From assembly GCA_903868295.1 (NCBI GenBank), contig CAIPUQ010000483.1:1-6684 (forward strand): a DNA stretch of 6,684 nucleotides, read 5' to 3'. The DNA comes from an uncultured Roseiflexaceae bacterium (GTDB taxonomy: Bacteria; Chloroflexota; Chloroflexia; Chloroflexales; Roseiflexaceae). Shown here in pieces: positions 5,447 to 6,684 of the stretch. The notes under the pieces were generated by a model. It saw only the letters and a list, made by a program, of their open reading frames with translations. It did not search any database and was not told the origin of the DNA. The position numbers and the translations under genes are program-made. The number at the start of each line of letters is the position of its first letter. Positions within the stretch are counted from its first letter, which is position 1.

Positions 5447-6160
5447 CTAGAGTGGGTTTTTGCTGGCGGTGCCCTGATAGCGCGGGTATTGGGGCAGGGT
5501 CTGGCGGATTTTGTCGATGCGGATCATGGTGCGTGGCTCGAGGGGGGCGGCCTCGATGGGAACGATGTCGCGGAGCTGACCGCCGAGGGTCTTGATGGCC
5601 TTGGTGGCGTCAGTGACCTCTTGCTCGGGGTTGGGACCTTTGGGGGCATAGACGACGCCGTTGACGGCACACAGGGGCAGCAGGTACTCGACCAGGGTGC
5701 GCAATTCGGCGACGGCGCGGGCGGTCGACAGGTCGTATTGGCCACGGTAATCCCAGTTGTGGCCGATGACTTCGGCGCGCTCGGCGATGATGTGGACGTT
5801 CTTGAGCTCGAGCTTTTCGGCGACGTGGACGAGGAACTTGCACTTTTTGGCGATGCTCTCGGCCAGGGTCACGTGCGTCGAGGGCCACATGATGGCCAGG
5901 ATGATGCCGGGGATGCCTGCGCCGGTGCCCACGTCGATCATACGCTTGGGCGGGGTGGCCCAAAAGGGCAAGTACGTGAGGGCGTCGAGGACGTGTTTGG
6001 TGACCATCTGGGCGGGGTCTTTGATGGCGGTCAGATTGAGCATCTCGTTCCACTCGCGGAGCGTCTCGAGGTAGGTCACCAAGGCTGCCCGTTGGGTGGG
6101 TGTGATGGCGATCATATGCCGGGCGAGGTAGGTGTCGATGGGATCAAAAAATTCAATCAC
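5447..6160 (-). CDS. rsmG: 16S rRNA (guanine-N7) methyltransferase RsmG (GidB), 237 aa
   Basis: RsmG methylates N7 of a guanine in the 530 loop of 16S rRNA (G527 in E. coli) using S-adenosylmethionine. The GTG start at 6160-6158 is chosen because GGAG lies 6 bases upstream and the GTG overlaps the nadD stop as GTGA; reading further upstream only runs antisense-like sequence inside nadD. With this start the length matches the family (about 205-240). Visible signatures are LREWNEMLNLTAIKD (34-48), the SAM-binding loop DVGTGAGIPGI (76-86), ESIAKKCKFL after strand 2 (101-110), STARAVAEL (145-153) and a late YAPKGPNPEQE stretch with K174. The frame is intact and ends in TAG. It is co-transcribed with nadD. 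No clear minus-strand hairpin terminator follows; only a T-rich stretch directly after the stop. Confidence 0.93.
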   Translation of the reverse strand: MIEFFDPIDTYLARHMIAITPTQRAALVTYLETLREWNEMLNLTAIKDPAQMVTKHVLDALTYLPFWATPPKRMIDVGTGAGIPGIILAIMWPSTHVTLAESIAKKCKFLVHVAEKLELKNVHIIAERAEVIGHNWDYRGQYDLSTARAVAELRTLVEYLLPLCAVNGVVYAPKGPNPEQEVTDATKAIKTLGGQLRDIVPIEAAPLEPRTMIRIDKIRQTLPQYPRYQGTASKNPL

Positions 6161-6684
6161 GCTGCACTCCGATAGAGCCCGTGCTGGGCGATATAGTCGG
6201 CCACCGGTGGAGGCACGAGGTCGTCGATGGAGAGGGATGCTGCACAGCGTTGCCGGATGCGGCTGCTCGAGATATCGCACTCGGGTGCCACAATCGCATG
6301 CATGCGCCCGACGAACGCCGGGATTGCGCGGGTGATGGCAGCGTCGTCGCAGGTAGTGCCGGGTCGATTGACCACGGCGAGTTCACACAGTGCCCCGAGG
6401 TCGGCCGCCCGATACCACTGCGGCAACAGTACGGCTGCGTCGGCCCCGAGGATGAGCGTCAGCTGGGTGTCGGGGGTGGCCAGGGCTTCGAGCGTGTCGA
6501 TGGTGTACGACGGCCCGGTGCGCTGTAGTTCGATGTCGCTGACACAGAAGATGGGATTGGCGCCGGCTGCCAGGGTACACATCGTGAGCCGTTGCTGGCT
6601 GCTGGCCTGCGGGGCGGCGCGGTGTGGCGGTGTGCGGCTGGGGATGAGCAAAATCTGCGTCAGCCCGAGCTGTGTGGCTACCTG
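6157..6684 (-). CDS. nadD: Nicotinate-nucleotide adenylyltransferase NadD, 5' end outside the window
   Basis: NadD joins nicotinate mononucleotide and ATP to form deamido-NAD in the cytoplasmic NAD synthesis pathway. The 175 visible residues run from VATQLGLTQILLIPSRTPPHR to the stop TGA. The frame stays open to the window edge, so the internal TTG at 6651 is not the start. Roughly 20 N-terminal residues are missing, including the GGTFDPxHxGH nucleotide-binding motif. Visible family signatures are PSRTPPHR (substrate loop), VSDIELQRTGPSYTIDTLEAL, LILGADAAVLLPQWYRAADLGALCELAVVNRPG and the C-terminal ISSSRIRQR (the family's ISSTxIR, which contacts ATP phosphates), then VADYIAQHGLY. The last four bases of the reading frame overlap the rsmG start. 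The promoter lies outside the window. Confidence 0.93.
   Translation of the reverse strand, partial: QVATQLGLTQILLIPSRTPPHRAAPQASSQQRLTMCTLAAGANPIFCVSDIELQRTGPSYTIDTLEALATPDTQLTLILGADAAVLLPQWYRAADLGALCELAVVNRPGTTCDDAAITRAIPAFVGRMHAIVAPECDISSSRIRQRCAASLSIDDLVPPPVADYIAQHGLYRSAA

Noticed and set aside
5223..5595. Short plus-strand frames after the RCC1 terminator (75 and 87 codons)
   Set aside because: They overlap inverted repeats, a terminator and the end of rsmG, have Arg/Gly/Cys/Ala-rich composition typical of random GC-rich DNA, and no Shine-Dalgarno supports them.
5489..6175. A 228-codon plus-strand frame opposite rsmG
   Set aside because: It is antisense to a clear RsmG; its G/D/V-rich translation is the expected shadow of a GC-rich gene.
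6161..6280. A 40-residue N-terminal extension of RsmG from an ATG at 6280
   Set aside because: The extension lies wholly inside nadD in another frame, has low-complexity P/R-rich character not seen in the family, and the GTG at 6160 has a good Shine-Dalgarno and the typical stop/start overlap.

Overview
The window looks like chromosomal DNA from a moderately GC-rich bacterium, most plausibly a Chloroflexota member. This rests on three weak signs taken together: an N-terminal fragment of a glycosyltransferase-like membrane protein carrying a YPIDYGEGP motif, a secreted RCC1-repeat protein ending in a Thr/Arg-rich tail, and an alpha-glucan phosphorylase of the DUF3417-containing type. No rRNA or marker gene is present to settle the assignment.

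Layout, left to right. (1) 1-229, minus: the start of a polytopic membrane protein, probably a GT-C/ArnT-like glycosyltransferase, cut by the window edge. (2) 346-984, minus: an orphan soluble protein with a strong Shine-Dalgarno sequence, a CPCC motif and its own terminator (295-328). (3) 985-1157: a divergent intergenic region with a plausible promoter for the next gene and two copies of GCATTACCA exactly 11 bp apart just upstream of its -35 region. (4) 1158-3281, plus: a complete alpha-glucan (glycogen) phosphorylase with a TTG start, followed by a strong terminator. (5) 3454-5160, plus: a secreted seven-repeat RCC1-like protein, each repeat carrying the same C-x9-CWG pair, with a cationic Thr-rich C-terminal tail and an AT-rich upstream region. 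(6) 5161-5446: a gene-free convergent region with two plus-strand terminator hairpins and a GC-rich, strongly self-complementary stretch between them. (7) 5447-6684, minus: nadD (5' end missing) and rsmG, joined by a 4-bp stop/start overlap.

The genes do not form one pathway. The phosphorylase serves storage-glucan breakdown and appears monocistronic. nadD and rsmG are housekeeping genes (NAD synthesis and 16S rRNA methylation) in one operon. The RCC1 protein acts outside the cytoplasm with an unknown target. I see no defence system, mobile element, CRISPR array, tRNA or rRNA. The less ordinary signals are a terminator core found in three hairpins (two identical copies flanking the RCC1 gene), the structured intergenic segment, the 11-bp-phased repeat at the phosphorylase promoter, and the regular cysteine architecture plus charged tail of the RCC1 protein.
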